Below are positions 8,780-17,865 of a stretch of DNA of 64,000 nucleotides, in pieces. The position numbers and the translations under genes were made by a program. The stretch covers positions 786,238-850,237 of the forward strand of contig CAJJCY010000003.1 of NCBI GenBank assembly GCA_905182865.1, in the 5' to 3' direction. The first letter of the stretch is position 1. The number at the start of each line of letters is the position of its first letter. Below the pieces are notes generated by a model that worked only from the letters and a program-made list of their open reading frames with translations, had not been told where the DNA came from and did not search any database. The DNA comes from an uncultured SAR324 cluster bacterium. GTDB lineage: Bacteria; SAR324; NAC60-12.

Positions 8780-9907
8780 CTAATTTGTGTGTGGATTATT
8801 CATTGGATCAAAATTTTCCAGTTCTGTTCCCAATGATAAGCCCATTTCTGTCAAGATTACTTTAATTTCGTTCAGTGATTTCCGACCAAAGTTTTTTGTT
8901 TTGAGCATTGCTTGTTCACTCTTCTGGACAAGGTCTCCTATGGTTTCAATCTTTGCATTTTGCAGACAGTTGATTGAACGGACAGACAATTCCAGTTCGC
9001 TGACACTGCGATATAAGTTTTCATTCAGTGGTTCTTCCTTAATTTCTTCTTCAGGCTTATCCTTTATGCTGCTTTCATCAAAGTTAATAAACACATCCAT
9101 GTGTTCTTTGATTATTTTTGCTGCATAGGCCAGGCAGTCGGTAGGTTTTACAGAACCATTTGTCCATAGTTCAAAATTCAGGCGATCATAGTCTGTTTTT
9201 TGATCAACTCTTGAATTTACAACATCGTAGTTAATTTTACTGACAGGCGAGTGATTTGAGTCAAGGAAGATGGTACCTACGGGTAAATCCTCATGTTGAT
9301 TATCCTCTGAGGTAACATAACCTTTGTTGAAGCGGGAAAACATAGTCATACTGACAGTTGCCCCTTTTTGTAAGGTAGCCAAAACAAGATCTGGGTTCAA
9401 TATTTCTGCTTTATTAAAGGTTGAAATATCTCCAGCTTTTATTACGCAAGGTCCTTCTCCAATCAGTTCCAGTTCTACAACTTCATCAACAAATTGCTCA
9501 ACTTGAAGTTCCTTGATATTAAGGATAACTTGAACCATGTCCTCTACGATTCCAGGGATGTTGCTGAATTCGTGGGTGACACCGTCAATTTGTACTGCAA
9601 AAACTGCTGATCCTCTGATTGAAGACAGGAGAACCCGCCTTAAAGAATGCCCAATTGTCATTCCAAATCCAGGCTCTAATGGATCCAGTGAAAACTTTGC
9701 ATAATTAGATTTTAAGTTATCCGACTCAAACTGAAGTTTATTCGGCTTTGCAATTGACATCCAATTTTTAGCAAAGAACGGATTTTCATCCGTTGATTCC
9801 TCTTCACTGTTGGAATCCGATTCTGTTCCAGTTATTGCACTATCTTCCGGAGAGACATTCTCCACCTTCGGATCTGCTTCTTCTATAGTTTCATTTAATT
9901 CAGTCAT
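8780..9907 (-). CDS. rpoA: RNA polymerase alpha subunit
   Basis: Scaffold subunit of RNA polymerase. The assembly domain begins around residue 50 (MSIAKPNKLQFES) and contains GFGMTIGHSLRRVLLSSI. The C-terminal DNA- and activator-binding domain lies around residues 310-355 (VRSINCLQNAKIETIGDL, then FGRKSLNEIK). The first 49 residues are an acidic Ser/Glu/Asp-rich extension not found in typical alpha subunits (about 330 residues). An internal ATG at codon 50 could be the true start, but the open frame and a start just after the preceding gene region leave either possible. rpsD, usually between rpsK and rpoA, is absent. Confidence 0.94.
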   Translation of the reverse strand: MTELNETIEEADPKVENVSPEDSAITGTESDSNSEEESTDENPFFAKNWMSIAKPNKLQFESDNLKSNYAKFSLDPLEPGFGMTIGHSLRRVLLSSIRGSAVFAVQIDGVTHEFSNIPGIVEDMVQVILNIKELQVEQFVDEVVELELIGEGPCVIKAGDISTFNKAEILNPDLVLATLQKGATVSMTMFSRFNKGYVTSEDNQHEDLPVGTIFLDSNHSPVSKINYDVVNSRVDQKTDYDRLNFELWTNGSVKPTDCLAYAAKIIKEHMDVFINFDESSIKDKPEEEIKEEPLNENLYRSVSELELSVRSINCLQNAKIETIGDLVQKSEQAMLKTKNFGRKSLNEIKVILTEMGLSLGTELENFDPMNNPHTN

Positions 9908-10007
9908 CTGTATCCCAGTTAAGTTTTCTGGTTTTTATTCGGCCAAAAAAGACAATACTAATCGATGAAACACTCAGCCAGTACTGTGTGTCCGAAGATA
10001 ATAGAAT

Positions 10008-10384
10008 TTATACGCGGCGGCGCTTTGGTGGGCGACAGCCGTTATGTGCCATTGGCGTTACATCACGGATAGAAGTTATGTTCAAACTGAGTTCAAAGAT
10101 CTAATGGCTGACTCTCTTCCGCCACCAGGACCCCTTACTTTGACATCTAAGTTAATCATTCCGAAATCTTTTGCAGCATTACCTGCCTTTTCTGCTGCTA
10201 TCTGCGCCGCAAAAGGAGTGCTTTTTCTTGAACCTTTAAATCCATGTACACCTGTACTAGACCATGCGATTGTGTTGCCTTGAGTATCGGTAATTGTCAC
10301 GATTGTATTATTAAACGTGGCCTTTATATAAATTCGACCCTGTTCAACTATTCTTTTTTCTTTTTTCTTTTTTGCTTGCGCCAT
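10008..10384 (-). CDS. rpsK: Ribosomal protein S11, frameshifted near its C-terminus
   Basis: Small-subunit platform protein. The first 100 codons ([48 protein letters not shown]) are typical and then hit a stop at 10082. The expected ending continues in another frame ([19 protein letters not shown], then RRRV) to a TAA at 10008. A small indel near 10085 therefore separates a normal 125-residue S11 into two frames. For an essential protein this is best explained as a sequence error. It lies between rpsM and rpoA. Confidence 0.93.
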
Positions 10385-10411
10385 AAGTTCGGCTCAATTC
10401 ATCGTTTAGGT

Positions 10412-10780
10412 TTATTTGTTTTTACTGACTGCCATTCTTCGGGGGCCTTTTCGCGTCCTTGCATTTGTTTTAGTCCTTTGTCCTCTGACAGGCATATGCT
10501 TGCGATGCCTTAATCCACGGTAATTACCCAAATCCATTAGACGCTTGATATTCAAGGTGACTTCTCGTCGAAGATCACCCTCAACCTGATATTCTTTTTC
10601 GATAATTGTACGAATCTTATTTACCTGTTCGTCATCAAGGTCACGAACTCGTAAATTTTTATCGATCTTTGCTTTGAGTAATATATCATTTGAAACTTTT
10701 CTGCCTACACCAAAAATGTAAGTCAAACCAATTTCTACTCTTTTAGTATTTGGTAAATCAATACCAGAAATTCTAGCCAT
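10412..10780 (-). CDS. rpsM: Ribosomal protein S13
   Basis: Head protein of the small subunit that contacts P-site tRNA and S19. 122 residues with [20 protein letters not shown], the helix-two-turn-helix region ([18 protein letters not shown]) and the basic tail [14 protein letters not shown]. It starts 11 bp after rpmJ and precedes rpsK by 27 bp, the standard order. Confidence 0.97.
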   Translation of the reverse strand: MARISGIDLPNTKRVEIGLTYIFGVGRKVSNDILLKAKIDKNLRVRDLDDEQVNKIRTIIEKEYQVEGDLRREVTLNIKRLMDLGNYRGLRHRKHMPVRGQRTKTNARTRKGPRRMAVSKNK

Positions 10781-10791
10781 CCAGCTCCTTG

Positions 10792-10905
10792 TTATCCCTG
10801 TCGCTGTTTATGTTTTGGATTCTCACAAATTACCCGCAAGACGCCTTTTCTTTTAATGATTTTGCACTTTTCGCAGATTTTCTTTACAGATGAACGTACT
10901 TTCAT
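10792..10905 (-). CDS. rpmJ: Ribosomal protein L36
   Basis: A 37-codon reading frame starting at the ATG at 10905 encodes [20 protein letters not shown] and ends NPKHKQRQG. The zinc ligands C11, C14, C27 and H32 of the C+ form of L36 are all present. It sits between secY (18 bp upstream) and rpsM. The genes often found here in other bacteria (map, adk, infA) are absent. Confidence 0.95.
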   Translation of the reverse strand: MKVRSSVKKICEKCKIIKRKGVLRVICENPKHKQRQG

Positions 10906-10923
10906 TTCTTTTTCTTCAAAGTA

Positions 10924-12252
10924 TCATAAACGCAGTGCTGAAGACACCTGTCGTCGTTTAGTCTTTTTCATGAAGCCGTCATAATTTTGATTCAGCAGAA
11001 AAGCTTCAATTTGATTAACCAGATCGAGTCCTACGCCTACCACAATTAATAGTGCCGTCCCTCCAAAATAGAAGGGAATGTCAAAAAGATCAAAAAGTAT
11101 GTATGGGAAAAGGCAAACAACAGCCAAGTAAGCTGCCCCTCCAAATGTTAATCGTGTTAAAACTAAGTTAACATATTCAGCTGTTTTTTTACCTGGCCGA
11201 ATACCTGGTATGTATCCACCATGTTTCTTCATCTCTTCTGCTATCTTTACTGGGTTAAATGTAATTGCCGTGTAAAAAAACGCAAAAAAGAAGATCATAA
11301 TTGCAAACAAAAAATTATACAACATCCTGCCTGGTTGCAACTGACTGCCGACTGCCTGCACCCAAGGTACAGCAATGAAGCCGGTGATTGTTGCCGGGAA
11401 AGCAAGGATCGAAGATGCGAAAATTGGAGGTATAACTCCAGCAGTGTTTATTTTCAACGGAAGATGAGAAGACTGTCCCCCGTACATACGATTCCCCTGC
11501 ATTCGTTTTGCGTATTGTACTGGAATCTTTCTGTAAGCAGTTTCAGCAAAAATTACTAGGAATACGACTACTATCATCAAAATACCGACAACTGCAAGTA
11601 CTAATGGTGACAAGACATTGTCTTGCACCAAACGGACTGAATTTATAATAGCGCCCGGAATACCAACCACAATTCCTGCAAAAATCAATAACGAAATTCC
11701 ATTTCCAATTCCTCGTTCACTAATCTGCTCTCCTACCCACATCAAAAAAGCTGTCCCAGCTGTTAATGTAATTACAGTTAATGCCCTGAAAGCCCAGGGG
11801 CTTAATGTCGAGATTACAATTGGTTGTCCATTTGGTGCCGCCATACTTTCCAGTCCAACCGCAATGGCAAAACCTTGTACAACACTGAGAACAATTGTTC
11901 CGTATCTGGTATAACTTGTAATCTTTTTTCGACCTGCATCGCCCTCTTTTGACAATCTTTCAAGGTAGGGAAATACTGCAGTCAATAACTGAATTATGAT
12001 TGAAGCACTAATGTAAGGCATCACACCCAGTGCAAAAACGGTCAATCGTGCCAGTGCACCTCCGGTAAACATATCGAAGAAGCGTAATATCGAACCTTGT
12101 TGCGCATCAAAAAAAGCTGTCAGAGCTGCTCCGTCTATTCCGGGAGTAGGTATATGTGCGCCCAGGCGAAAAATAAAAAGCATTGCCAGAGTGAAAAAAA
12201 TACGTTGCCTCAGCTCTTCAATTCTAAAAATGTTCTGAATTATATTTAACAT
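10924..12252 (-). CDS. secY: Protein translocase subunit SecY
   Basis: Central channel of the Sec translocon, with ten predicted membrane helices over about 442 residues. The plug region GAHIPTPGIDG, the SSHLPLKINTAGVIPPIFASS stretch in the middle and GIRPGKKTAEYVNLVLTRLT late in the protein are classic SecY sequences. I place the start at MLNIIQNIFRIEELR (12252), 10 bp after the rplO stop. A longer frame to 12288 would overlap rplO. Confidence 0.95.
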   Translation of the reverse strand: MLNIIQNIFRIEELRQRIFFTLAMLFIFRLGAHIPTPGIDGAALTAFFDAQQGSILRFFDMFTGGALARLTVFALGVMPYISASIIIQLLTAVFPYLERLSKEGDAGRKKITSYTRYGTIVLSVVQGFAIAVGLESMAAPNGQPIVISTLSPWAFRALTVITLTAGTAFLMWVGEQISERGIGNGISLLIFAGIVVGIPGAIINSVRLVQDNVLSPLVLAVVGILMIVVVFLVIFAETAYRKIPVQYAKRMQGNRMYGGQSSHLPLKINTAGVIPPIFASSILAFPATITGFIAVPWVQAVGSQLQPGRMLYNFLFAIMIFFFAFFYTAITFNPVKIAEEMKKHGGYIPGIRPGKKTAEYVNLVLTRLTFGGAAYLAVVCLFPYILFDLFDIPFYFGGTALLIVVGVGLDLVNQIEAFLLNQNYDGFMKKTKRRQVSSALRL

Positions 12253-12262
12253 TAAAGATGCC

Positions 12263-12709
12263 TTAGCCTGTCGTAACCACTTCACCACCAGCTTTTTTTA
12301 CTGCTTCTGCAGCACTTGCACTAGTCATGTCAACTTCTATATTTAATTTTTTGCTCAGTATGCCCTTACCTAAAAGCTTTACAGGCTTGTCTTCTTTTTT
12401 GATTAAACCTAAAGCTTTTAATTTTGGTTTATCAAGAATGCTTCCTGTTTCGACATCTGCATTATCTTCCAAGTTTTGTAAATTTATTAACTGAGCATAC
12501 ACCTTGTTAGGACTTGTAAATCCAAACTTAGGCAATCTACGGTTGAGTGGATTTTGTCCACCTTCAAATCCTCGCTTACTTTTATACCCGGATCGTGATT
12601 TCGCACCGTTTTGTCCGCGCCCACAGTTTTTTCCACTACCGCTGCCTGGGCCACGTCCAACACGTTTACGACGTTTGTTTTTACTAGATTCAAGATCGTG
12701 AAGATACAT
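12263..12709 (-). CDS. rplO: Ribosomal protein L15
   Basis: Large-subunit assembly protein of 148 residues. The N-terminal glycine-rich basic arm (KRVGRGPGSGSGKNCGRGQ, then KRGFEGGQNPLNRRLPKFGF) and the C-terminal globular domain (ASAAEAVKKAGGEV) are typical. It lies between rpmD and secY in canonical spc-operon order. Confidence 0.96.
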   Translation of the reverse strand: MYLHDLESSKNKRRKRVGRGPGSGSGKNCGRGQNGAKSRSGYKSKRGFEGGQNPLNRRLPKFGFTSPNKVYAQLINLQNLEDNADVETGSILDKPKLKALGLIKKEDKPVKLLGKGILSKKLNIEVDMTSASAAEAVKKAGGEVVTTG

Positions 12710-12726
12710 ATATTACCGTAATTCTA

Positions 12727-12912
12727 TTAACCTGCTGTCTCAATCCTAACAAGATGAGCAACTTTTTTGATCATCCCTCGAACTGCTGGAGTGTTTTCAA
12801 GCACTGAAAAATTGTTTATTTTCCGTAATCCCAATCCACTTAGACATGCTTTTTGTTTTTTTTGTGCTCCAATCCTACTGCGAATCTGGGTTACTTTTAT
12901 CTTACTGGCCAT
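12727..12912 (-). CDS. rpmD: Ribosomal protein L30
   Basis: 61 residues starting at MASKIKVTQIRSRIGAQKKQ, with GLGLRKINNFSVLENTPAVRG and the ending VAHLVRIETAG, the whole L30 fold. Upstream in-frame codons (to 12963) overlap rpsE and are not part of the protein. The start at 12912 lies 2 bp past the rpsE stop, suggesting translational coupling. Confidence 0.95.
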   Translation of the reverse strand: MASKIKVTQIRSRIGAQKKQKACLSGLGLRKINNFSVLENTPAVRGMIKKVAHLVRIETAG

Positions 12913-12914
12913 TT

Positions 12915-13415
12915 TTATTGTTTCAAATAATCGATGTCTTTGTTTCTTGCTTTGGCAATCCACTCGTTACTTCTGAGATTATATAATCCATCAAGTGTTG
13001 AGCGTACCAGGTTGTTTGGATTTCTTGAACCAAGGCACTTAACACTGATGTCCATGATACCAGCGGCTTCCATTACAGCTCTAACAGCGCCAGCTGCAAT
13101 AATTCCATGTCCTTTGTCTGCAGGTTTCATTATAACCTTTCCAGCTCCAAAACGACCTATTGCTACATGTGGTATTGATGTGCCTTCCACACATATTTTT
13201 TTCATGTTAACCGAAGCCTGTCCAACTGCTTTACGAATTGCCTCAACAACCTCGTTAGCCTTTCCGAGACCAAGACCAACCTGCCCTCGCCCATCACCAA
13301 CAACAATTAATGCGCTAAAACTGAATCTACGACCTCCTTTTACCACCTTGGCAACACGGTTTACGCGAACTACTTTTTCTATCAGCTCATTCTTTTCTTT
13401 ATTTTTTTCTGCCAC
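12915..13415 (-). CDS. rpsE: Ribosomal protein S5
   Basis: Small-subunit protein that shapes decoding accuracy. 166 residues with the double-stranded-RNA-binding domain ([32 protein letters not shown]) and the C-terminal domain ([34 protein letters not shown]). The only fitting start is GTG at 13415. It lies between rplR and rpmD. Confidence 0.96.
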   Translation of the reverse strand: MAEKNKEKNELIEKVVRVNRVAKVVKGGRRFSFSALIVVGDGRGQVGLGLGKANEVVEAIRKAVGQASVNMKKICVEGTSIPHVAIGRFGAGKVIMKPADKGHGIIAAGAVRAVMEAAGIMDISVKCLGSRNPNNLVRSTLDGLYNLRSNEWIAKARNKDIDYLKQ

Positions 13416-13446
13416 TACTTCACCATTATTCCAGTTTTACTGGTTT

Positions 13447-13815
13447 TCAGAATTTCAGGCCCGCTTCCCTAGCTCCTTCAGCTAAGGCCTGTACACGTCC
13501 ATGAAAAATAAATCCACCGCGGTCGAAGACAACGGAGGAAATGGACTTTTCTATAAGTTTATTTGCTACGTCTGCGCCAACCGCTTTAGCTGCCTCTTTG
13601 TTCCCTGTGTAGATTTTTTTCAAGGACTTCTGGATTGCTACAGTTGAAGAAGAGGCCAAAGTACTTCCTGCATTATCATCAATAGCCTGCACATAAATAT
13701 GTCGTGCAGATCGGAATACCGCTAGTCTAGGACGCGTAATAGTTCCAGATATTTTTTTTCGAATACGTCTGTGTCTTGTTTCTCTTCCTTTCAGACGTGT
13801 TGCAGCATTATTCAT
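13447..13815 (-). CDS. rplR: Ribosomal protein L18
   Basis: 5S-rRNA-binding protein of 122 residues, with [33 protein letters not shown] and the ending [20 protein letters not shown]. The length is normal. It lies 20 bp after rplF and 31 bp before rpsE. Confidence 0.96.
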   Translation of the reverse strand: MNNAATRLKGRETRHRRIRKKISGTITRPRLAVFRSARHIYVQAIDDNAGSTLASSSTVAIQKSLKKIYTGNKEAAKAVGADVANKLIEKSISSVVFDRGGFIFHGRVQALAEGAREAGLKF

Positions 13816-13835
13816 ATTAAGCTCTTACTGGCGTA

Positions 13836-14375
13836 TTAAGTTTTGCCGCTTTTACCGGCTTTACGTTTTATTTTAACACCTTCAAATAAAATTCCTTTTC
13901 CTTTGTATGGCTCAGGTGGTCTAAACTTTTGAATCTCTGCAGAAACCTGCCCCAAAAGCTGTTTATCAGAACTTTCAAGAAGTATCTTAGTATTTGCATT
14001 TACAGTTGCTTTTATTCCTTCCGGCAACGTGTAATTTATCGAATGTGAATAGCCAAGGTTTAATACCAATTTTTTTTGATTTACAACTGCCTTGTATCCG
14101 ACACCTACTAAATTTAGCTGTTTTTGAAAACCTTCTGTGACACCGTGAATCATGTTACTAATCAGAGCCCGGGTTGTTCCTAGCATAGGTGTCATTGGAG
14201 CACTTAGATCAGAAGGCAAAACTGAAATATTTTCAGTATCAATTATTAACTCAATCGCAGGGTGTGCTCTTAGTTCCAACTCGCCTTTAGGTCCCTTCAC
14301 TGAAAGCAGGCGCTCCTTAAAATTTACTTCAACTCCCTGTGTTAGTTTGAGGGGTCTTTTACCAATTCTTGACAT
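13836..14375 (-). CDS. rplF: Ribosomal protein L6
   Basis: 179-residue protein near the sarcin-ricin loop and factor-binding site. It starts MSRIGKRPLKLTQGVEVNF, contains the two L6 repeats (VKGPKGELEL; LNLGYSHSI) and ends with the signature PPEPYKGKGILFEGVKIKRK. It lies between rpsH and rplR. Confidence 0.97.
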   Translation of the reverse strand: MSRIGKRPLKLTQGVEVNFKERLLSVKGPKGELELRAHPAIELIIDTENISVLPSDLSAPMTPMLGTTRALISNMIHGVTEGFQKQLNLVGVGYKAVVNQKKLVLNLGYSHSINYTLPEGIKATVNANTKILLESSDKQLLGQVSAEIQKFRPPEPYKGKGILFEGVKIKRKAGKSGKT

Positions 14376-14398
14376 TGTTTTTCTTGATTAAATCCAGT

Positions 14399-14794
14399 CT
14401 AACAGACCGTACAAAGTACTTCGCCACCAATATTATCTGCACGGCACTGTCTGTCACTCATTATTCCTTTTGAGGTAGAAAGGATGGAAATACCTTGCCC
14501 ATTAAGTATAGGTTTACAATCCTTGCCCTTGCTGTAGAGACGAAGTCCAGGCTTACTGATTCGGGTAATTTTACGAATAACTGGTAATTCGTCCACATAC
14601 TTCAACCAAATTCGTAATTCTGGAAACTTGCCTTTTTCGTCCAGTTCCCAGTTTACTATGAAACCTTCATCTTTCAGAACCTCTACTATGTTAAGTCTTA
14701 TCTTGGAGGACGGCATTTCCAGGCTCACTATTTTCCTCATGTTTGCATTACGGATACGAGTTAATAAATCCGCAATAGGGTCACTCATTGACAT
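14399..14794 (-). CDS. rpsH: Ribosomal protein S8
   Basis: Binds the central domain of 16S rRNA and in many bacteria represses its own operon. 131 residues: MSMSDPIADLLTRIRNANM, SKIRLNIVEVLKDEGFI, the RNA-binding STSKGIMSDRQCR (usual STSKGIMTDREAR) and the ending GGEVLCTVC. It lies between rpsN and rplF. Confidence 0.97.
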   Translation of the reverse strand: MSMSDPIADLLTRIRNANMRKIVSLEMPSSKIRLNIVEVLKDEGFIVNWELDEKGKFPELRIWLKYVDELPVIRKITRISKPGLRLYSKGKDCKPILNGQGISILSTSKGIMSDRQCRADNIGGEVLCTVC

Positions 14795-14826
14795 AACACT
14801 ATCTTTTTCAGTATCTTATTTTGTTT

Positions 14827-15012
14827 TTACCAACTGGCTTTTGTCACGCCCGGCAGAAGGCCCGCACTAGCGTTTTTTCGAAAACAAATCCTGCACATTC
14901 CGAACTTTCTCAAATATCCACGCGGACGCCCGCAATATCCACATCTGCTGTATTGGCGGACTTTAAACTTTTGAGTACGTTCGCTTTTTGCGATCAGTGA
15001 TTTTTTTGCCAT
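14827..15012 (-). CDS. rpsN: Ribosomal protein S14, zinc-binding type
   Basis: 61-residue short (C+) form of S14 with two CxxC pairs ([10 protein letters not shown] and [10 protein letters not shown]) forming a zinc knuckle. It starts [20 protein letters not shown] and ends with the conserved [11 protein letters not shown]. It lies 5 bp after rplE. The zinc form is the ancestral type, common outside gammaproteobacteria. Confidence 0.96.
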   Translation of the reverse strand: MAKKSLIAKSERTQKFKVRQYSRCGYCGRPRGYLRKFGMCRICFRKNASAGLLPGVTKASW

Positions 15013-15017
15013 TTAAC

Positions 15018-15566
15018 CTATTTTCTAAAGGGAAATCCCAAGTCCTGCATCATTGCAAGACCCTCTTCATCTGTAAGTGCACTGGTTACAATAGATATAT
15101 TCATCCCTCGGATATTATCTACATCATCAATTTCAATTTCAGGAAAAATTAGTTGTTCTTTAATTCCCATGGTATAATTCCCTGCTCCATCAAAGGCTTT
15201 TGGGGAAATACCCCTAAAGTCACGAATACGAGGCATTGCAATGTGAAGCAATTTATCTAGAAAAGTCCACATTTGTACGTTACGGAGAGTTACCATGCAA
15301 CCGATAGGCATGCCTTCACGTAACTTAAATCCAGCAATTGAACGTTTTGCCTTGGTAACAACAGGCTTTTGTCCGGAAATCAAGGCTAACTGTTTGCTTG
15401 CTGCCTCGACGGCTTTGGGGTTCTGTACAGCTTCACCAAGTCCTATATTCAGGGTTACTTTATTGATAACAGGAATTTGGTGCTTGTTCTTGTATTTAAA
15501 CTTCTCCTGAAGCAACGGCACAACTTTCGAATTATAAGTCTGTAACAAGTAGTGACTCTCTGACAT
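15018..15566 (-). CDS. rplE: Ribosomal protein L5
   Basis: 5S-rRNA and P-site tRNA contact protein, 182 residues. Typical blocks are [56 protein letters not shown] and [20 protein letters not shown]. The start overlaps the rplX stop by one base. Confidence 0.97.
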   Translation of the reverse strand: MSESHYLLQTYNSKVVPLLQEKFKYKNKHQIPVINKVTLNIGLGEAVQNPKAVEAASKQLALISGQKPVVTKAKRSIAGFKLREGMPIGCMVTLRNVQMWTFLDKLLHIAMPRIRDFRGISPKAFDGAGNYTMGIKEQLIFPEIEIDDVDNIRGMNISIVTSALTDEEGLAMMQDLGFPFRK

Positions 15567-15907
15567 TATCCTAATACCTCCCCAGATTTTACACAGACTC
15601 TATTTTTAACTCCAGCATCACTTGTCTGTATTTTTACACGTACGCCTCTTTCTAGAGTTGGATTGTAAAGCTGAACGTTTGAATAATGAACTGGTGCTTC
15701 AATTTTGATCAAGCCACCCTTTTGATTTGCTGCATTGGGTTTTGTGTGACGAGTGACCATATTTACACCTTCAATCAGTATGCGTTCGCGCTTCCAATCT
15801 ACAGTAATTACACGTCCGGTACGCCCCTTATCTTTTCCAGAAATAACCATCACTGTGTCTTCACGACGAATTGTGGCCCTTCTTTTTTTGGGTTGTTTAG
15901 CTTTCAT
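15566..15907 (-). CDS. rplX: Ribosomal protein L24
   Basis: Assembly-initiating large-subunit protein of 113 residues. The KOW motif appears as [20 protein letters not shown], followed by the typical [19 protein letters not shown]. It overlaps rplE by one base (TAATG) and follows rplN by 14 bp. Confidence 0.96.
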   Translation of the reverse strand: MKAKQPKKRRATIRREDTVMVISGKDKGRTGRVITVDWKRERILIEGVNMVTRHTKPNAANQKGGLIKIEAPVHYSNVQLYNPTLERGVRVKIQTSDAGVKNRVCVKSGEVLG

Positions 15908-15921
15908 GAATCAGACTAGTA

Positions 15922-16290
15922 TTATAATACTTCAGGTGCAAGTGACAGGATTCGCATGAATTTTCCGGCACGCAGTTCTCTGGCTACAGGGCCGAAAATG
16001 CGGGTACCTAACGGTTCTCTTTTTCCATCTATTAAAACAGCTGAATTTGTATCGAATTTAATATAACTGCCATCTGGTCGACGGAACTCTTTTTTGGTAC
16101 GAACTACAACGGCCTTCACGACATCTCCAGATTTTACTTTGGAATGAGGTTGGCAGTTTTTGATTGATGCAACAATTATATCACCTACCCGAGCATAACG
16201 TCTCTTGGATCCTCCAAGAACCTTAATACACATCAGGCTTTTTGCTCCTGAGTTATCAGCAACTTCAAGATTACTTTGCATCTGTATCAT
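15922..16290 (-). CDS. rplN: Ribosomal protein L14
   Basis: 122-residue subunit-interface protein: [20 protein letters not shown], the signature [18 protein letters not shown], and the ending [14 protein letters not shown]. Full length. It lies between the damaged rpsQ and rplX. Confidence 0.97.
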   Translation of the reverse strand: MIQMQSNLEVADNSGAKSLMCIKVLGGSKRRYARVGDIIVASIKNCQPHSKVKSGDVVKAVVVRTKKEFRRPDGSYIKFDTNSAVLIDGKREPLGTRIFGPVARELRAGKFMRILSLAPEVL

Positions 16291-16313
16291 ATTAAAACCT
16301 TATACAATGTAGA

Positions 16314-16515
16314 CTATTCGTCTATCACTTCCCATGTTTTTGACTTAGTCACCTACCTTACATTCGTTCTGCTCATCATGTGCAATATATTTTTTTGAGC
16401 GTTTGATGGTTTTCTTGTAAAGGGGGTGTTGTATTTTTCTTTCAATCTTTACAACGATGGATTTATCCATCTTGTTACCGACAACAATTCCACTCTGTAG
16501 CTTCAATGTACTCAT
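16314..16515 (-). CDS. rpsQ: Ribosomal protein S17, with internal deletion and early stop
   Basis: The ATG at 16515 opens [20 protein letters not shown], then [20 protein letters not shown] and [11 protein letters not shown], a normal S17 up to residue 56, where a TAA at 16345 ends the frame. Another frame just past it reads SKTWEVIDE and stops at 16314, matching the expected S17 ending (usually PLSKTK-W-V). Roughly ten codons between KVGD and SKTW are missing, with loss of frame. As S17 is needed for 30S assembly, a consensus error or collapsed segment is more likely than a true mutation. It lies between rpmC and rplN. Confidence 0.85.
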
Positions 16516-16531
16516 TTTAATTTTATATTCG

Positions 16532-16726
16532 CTATTGTTTGGCCAGTTTTTCAGTTAACACTGTATTCAAACGAGCTATATTACGTCTAGCTTTCTTGAT
16601 CAAATTAACATCAGCTAATTGCCTAGAAACGTGCCCGCAACGTAACCGCAGATATTCTTCTTTGAGATCGTATTTCTTGGCTTCCAATTCATTGACTGGT
16701 AATGCCCGTAATTCAGACGCATTCAT
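16532..16726 (-). CDS. rpmC: Ribosomal protein L29
   Basis: 64-residue helical-hairpin protein at the tunnel exit, which helps dock trigger factor and SRP. It starts [20 protein letters not shown] and includes the conserved [15 protein letters not shown]. It overlaps the rplP stop by 4 bp. Confidence 0.95.
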   Translation of the reverse strand: MNASELRALPVNELEAKKYDLKEEYLRLRCGHVSRQLADVNLIKKARRNIARLNTVLTEKLAKQ

Positions 16727-17139
16727 ATTACAGCTGCTCTTTTGATAATTTTTGTCTTTATTGATAATTTATAAGCAGCCAGGCGTAATGCTTCAATTGC
16801 TACTTCTTCAGGAACTCCGTCAATTTCATAAAGCACACGTCCCGGATGCACAGGAGCTACCCAAGTGTCGACTGCTCCCTTGCCCTTCCCCATTCTTGTT
16901 TCAGCAGGTCGTTTTGTAACCGGCTTGTCAGGAAACACCCTAATCCAAGTTTTTCCACCTCGTTTTAACGTCCGTGTGATCACCCTACGGGCTGCCTCAA
17001 TCTGTCGTGTTGTCACGTAACCTCGCCCGATTGCCTGAAGTCCGATGGAACCAAAACTAATTTTGTTTCCAGTATGTGCGTCCCCCTTCATTCTGCCACG
17101 CATCTGCTTGCGAAATTTTGTCTTTTTTGGCATTAACAT
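16723..17139 (-). CDS. rplP: Ribosomal protein L16
   Basis: 138-residue protein next to the A-site t[62 protein letters not shown]. The first of two close ATGs (17139) is better placed relative to the AAGGAG upstream than the second (17133). Confidence 0.96.
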   Translation of the reverse strand: MLMPKKTKFRKQMRGRMKGDAHTGNKISFGSIGLQAIGRGYVTTRQIEAARRVITRTLKRGGKTWIRVFPDKPVTKRPAETRMGKGKGAVDTWVAPVHPGRVLYEIDGVPEEVAIEALRLAAYKLSIKTKIIKRAAVI

Positions 17140-17151
17140 AGCTAAAACTCC

Positions 17152-17805
17152 TTAACTGAAAGACCGTTTTCCACGAGATTTACCATATTCTTCTCCGCGA
17201 TACACCCAGACTTTTACGCCGATAATACCATATGTCGTATTAGCTTCCGCAACACCATAGTCAATATCTACACGTAAAGTGTGTAAACGTACCTGTCCTT
17301 CTCGGACCCATTCTGATCTGGCTATCTCTGCCCCATTCAAACGCCCGCCTACCATTACTTTGCAGCCTGCTATATTCATTCGCATCGCAGCCTGTATTGA
17401 CCGTTTGACTGCTCTTCTGTATGCAATTCGGCGTTCAAGCTGACTGGCGATATTTTCTGCAATCAACGTTGCATCAATTTCAACTCATTTAATTTCCTTT
17501 ATATTAATGGTGACATCGTTATAATTACGCTTGCTGAGTTCCTTTTTTAAACTTTCAACCTCATCACCCTTTCGTCCAATAATGATTCCCGGACGTGCTG
17601 AGAAAATATTTACTTTGGTTCTTTTTGCTGTGTGTTCAACTTCTATTTTTGAAATTGCTGCATGCTTCAAACGACCCTTCACAAACTTTTGAATATCCAG
17701 ATCCTGTCTCAGCTGGCTTGCATAATCTTTTTCTGCAAACCACTTTGAGTTCCATGTTCTGGAAATACCCAGTCTTAGACCTATTGGATTAACTTTGTTA
17801 CCCAC
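17152..17805 (-). CDS. rpsC: Ribosomal protein S3, interrupted by one in-frame TGA
   Basis: Head protein of the 30S subunit lining the mRNA entry. The N-terminal part ([20 protein letters not shown], the KH domain with [15 protein letters not shown]) runs to INIKEIK and a TGA at 17485. The same frame continues without loss as [19 protein letters not shown] and the C-terminal domain ([39 protein letters not shown]). Total length is 217 codons, normal for S3. The TGA replaces the position usually held by Arg or Lys, so one C-to-T or A-to-T change would create it. TGA is clearly a stop elsewhere (for example rpmH), so recoding is not indicated. Confidence 0.92.
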
Positions 17806-17825
17806 AGTTTCCCTTGAAAAACGTG

Positions 17826-17852
17826 AATTCCCTTTGAATAGAGTAGGGAATT
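17826..17852 (-). promoter_or_regulatory. Hairpin in the rplV-rpsC intercistronic gap
   Basis: AATTCCCT at 17826-17833 and AGGGAATT at 17845-17852 form a perfect 8-bp stem with an 11-nt loop, in the unusually long 60-bp gap between rplV and rpsC. On the minus strand it is followed by CACGTTTTTC, so it could act as a weak attenuator or an RNA processing site. Function is inferred. Confidence 0.35.
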
Positions 17853-17865
17853 AAATTATTTAACT

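Noticed and set aside
17485-17487. TGA recoded as an amino acid
   Set aside because: TGA is the natural stop of rpmH and of the flavoprotein gene, and only one in-frame TGA was found in conserved proteins.
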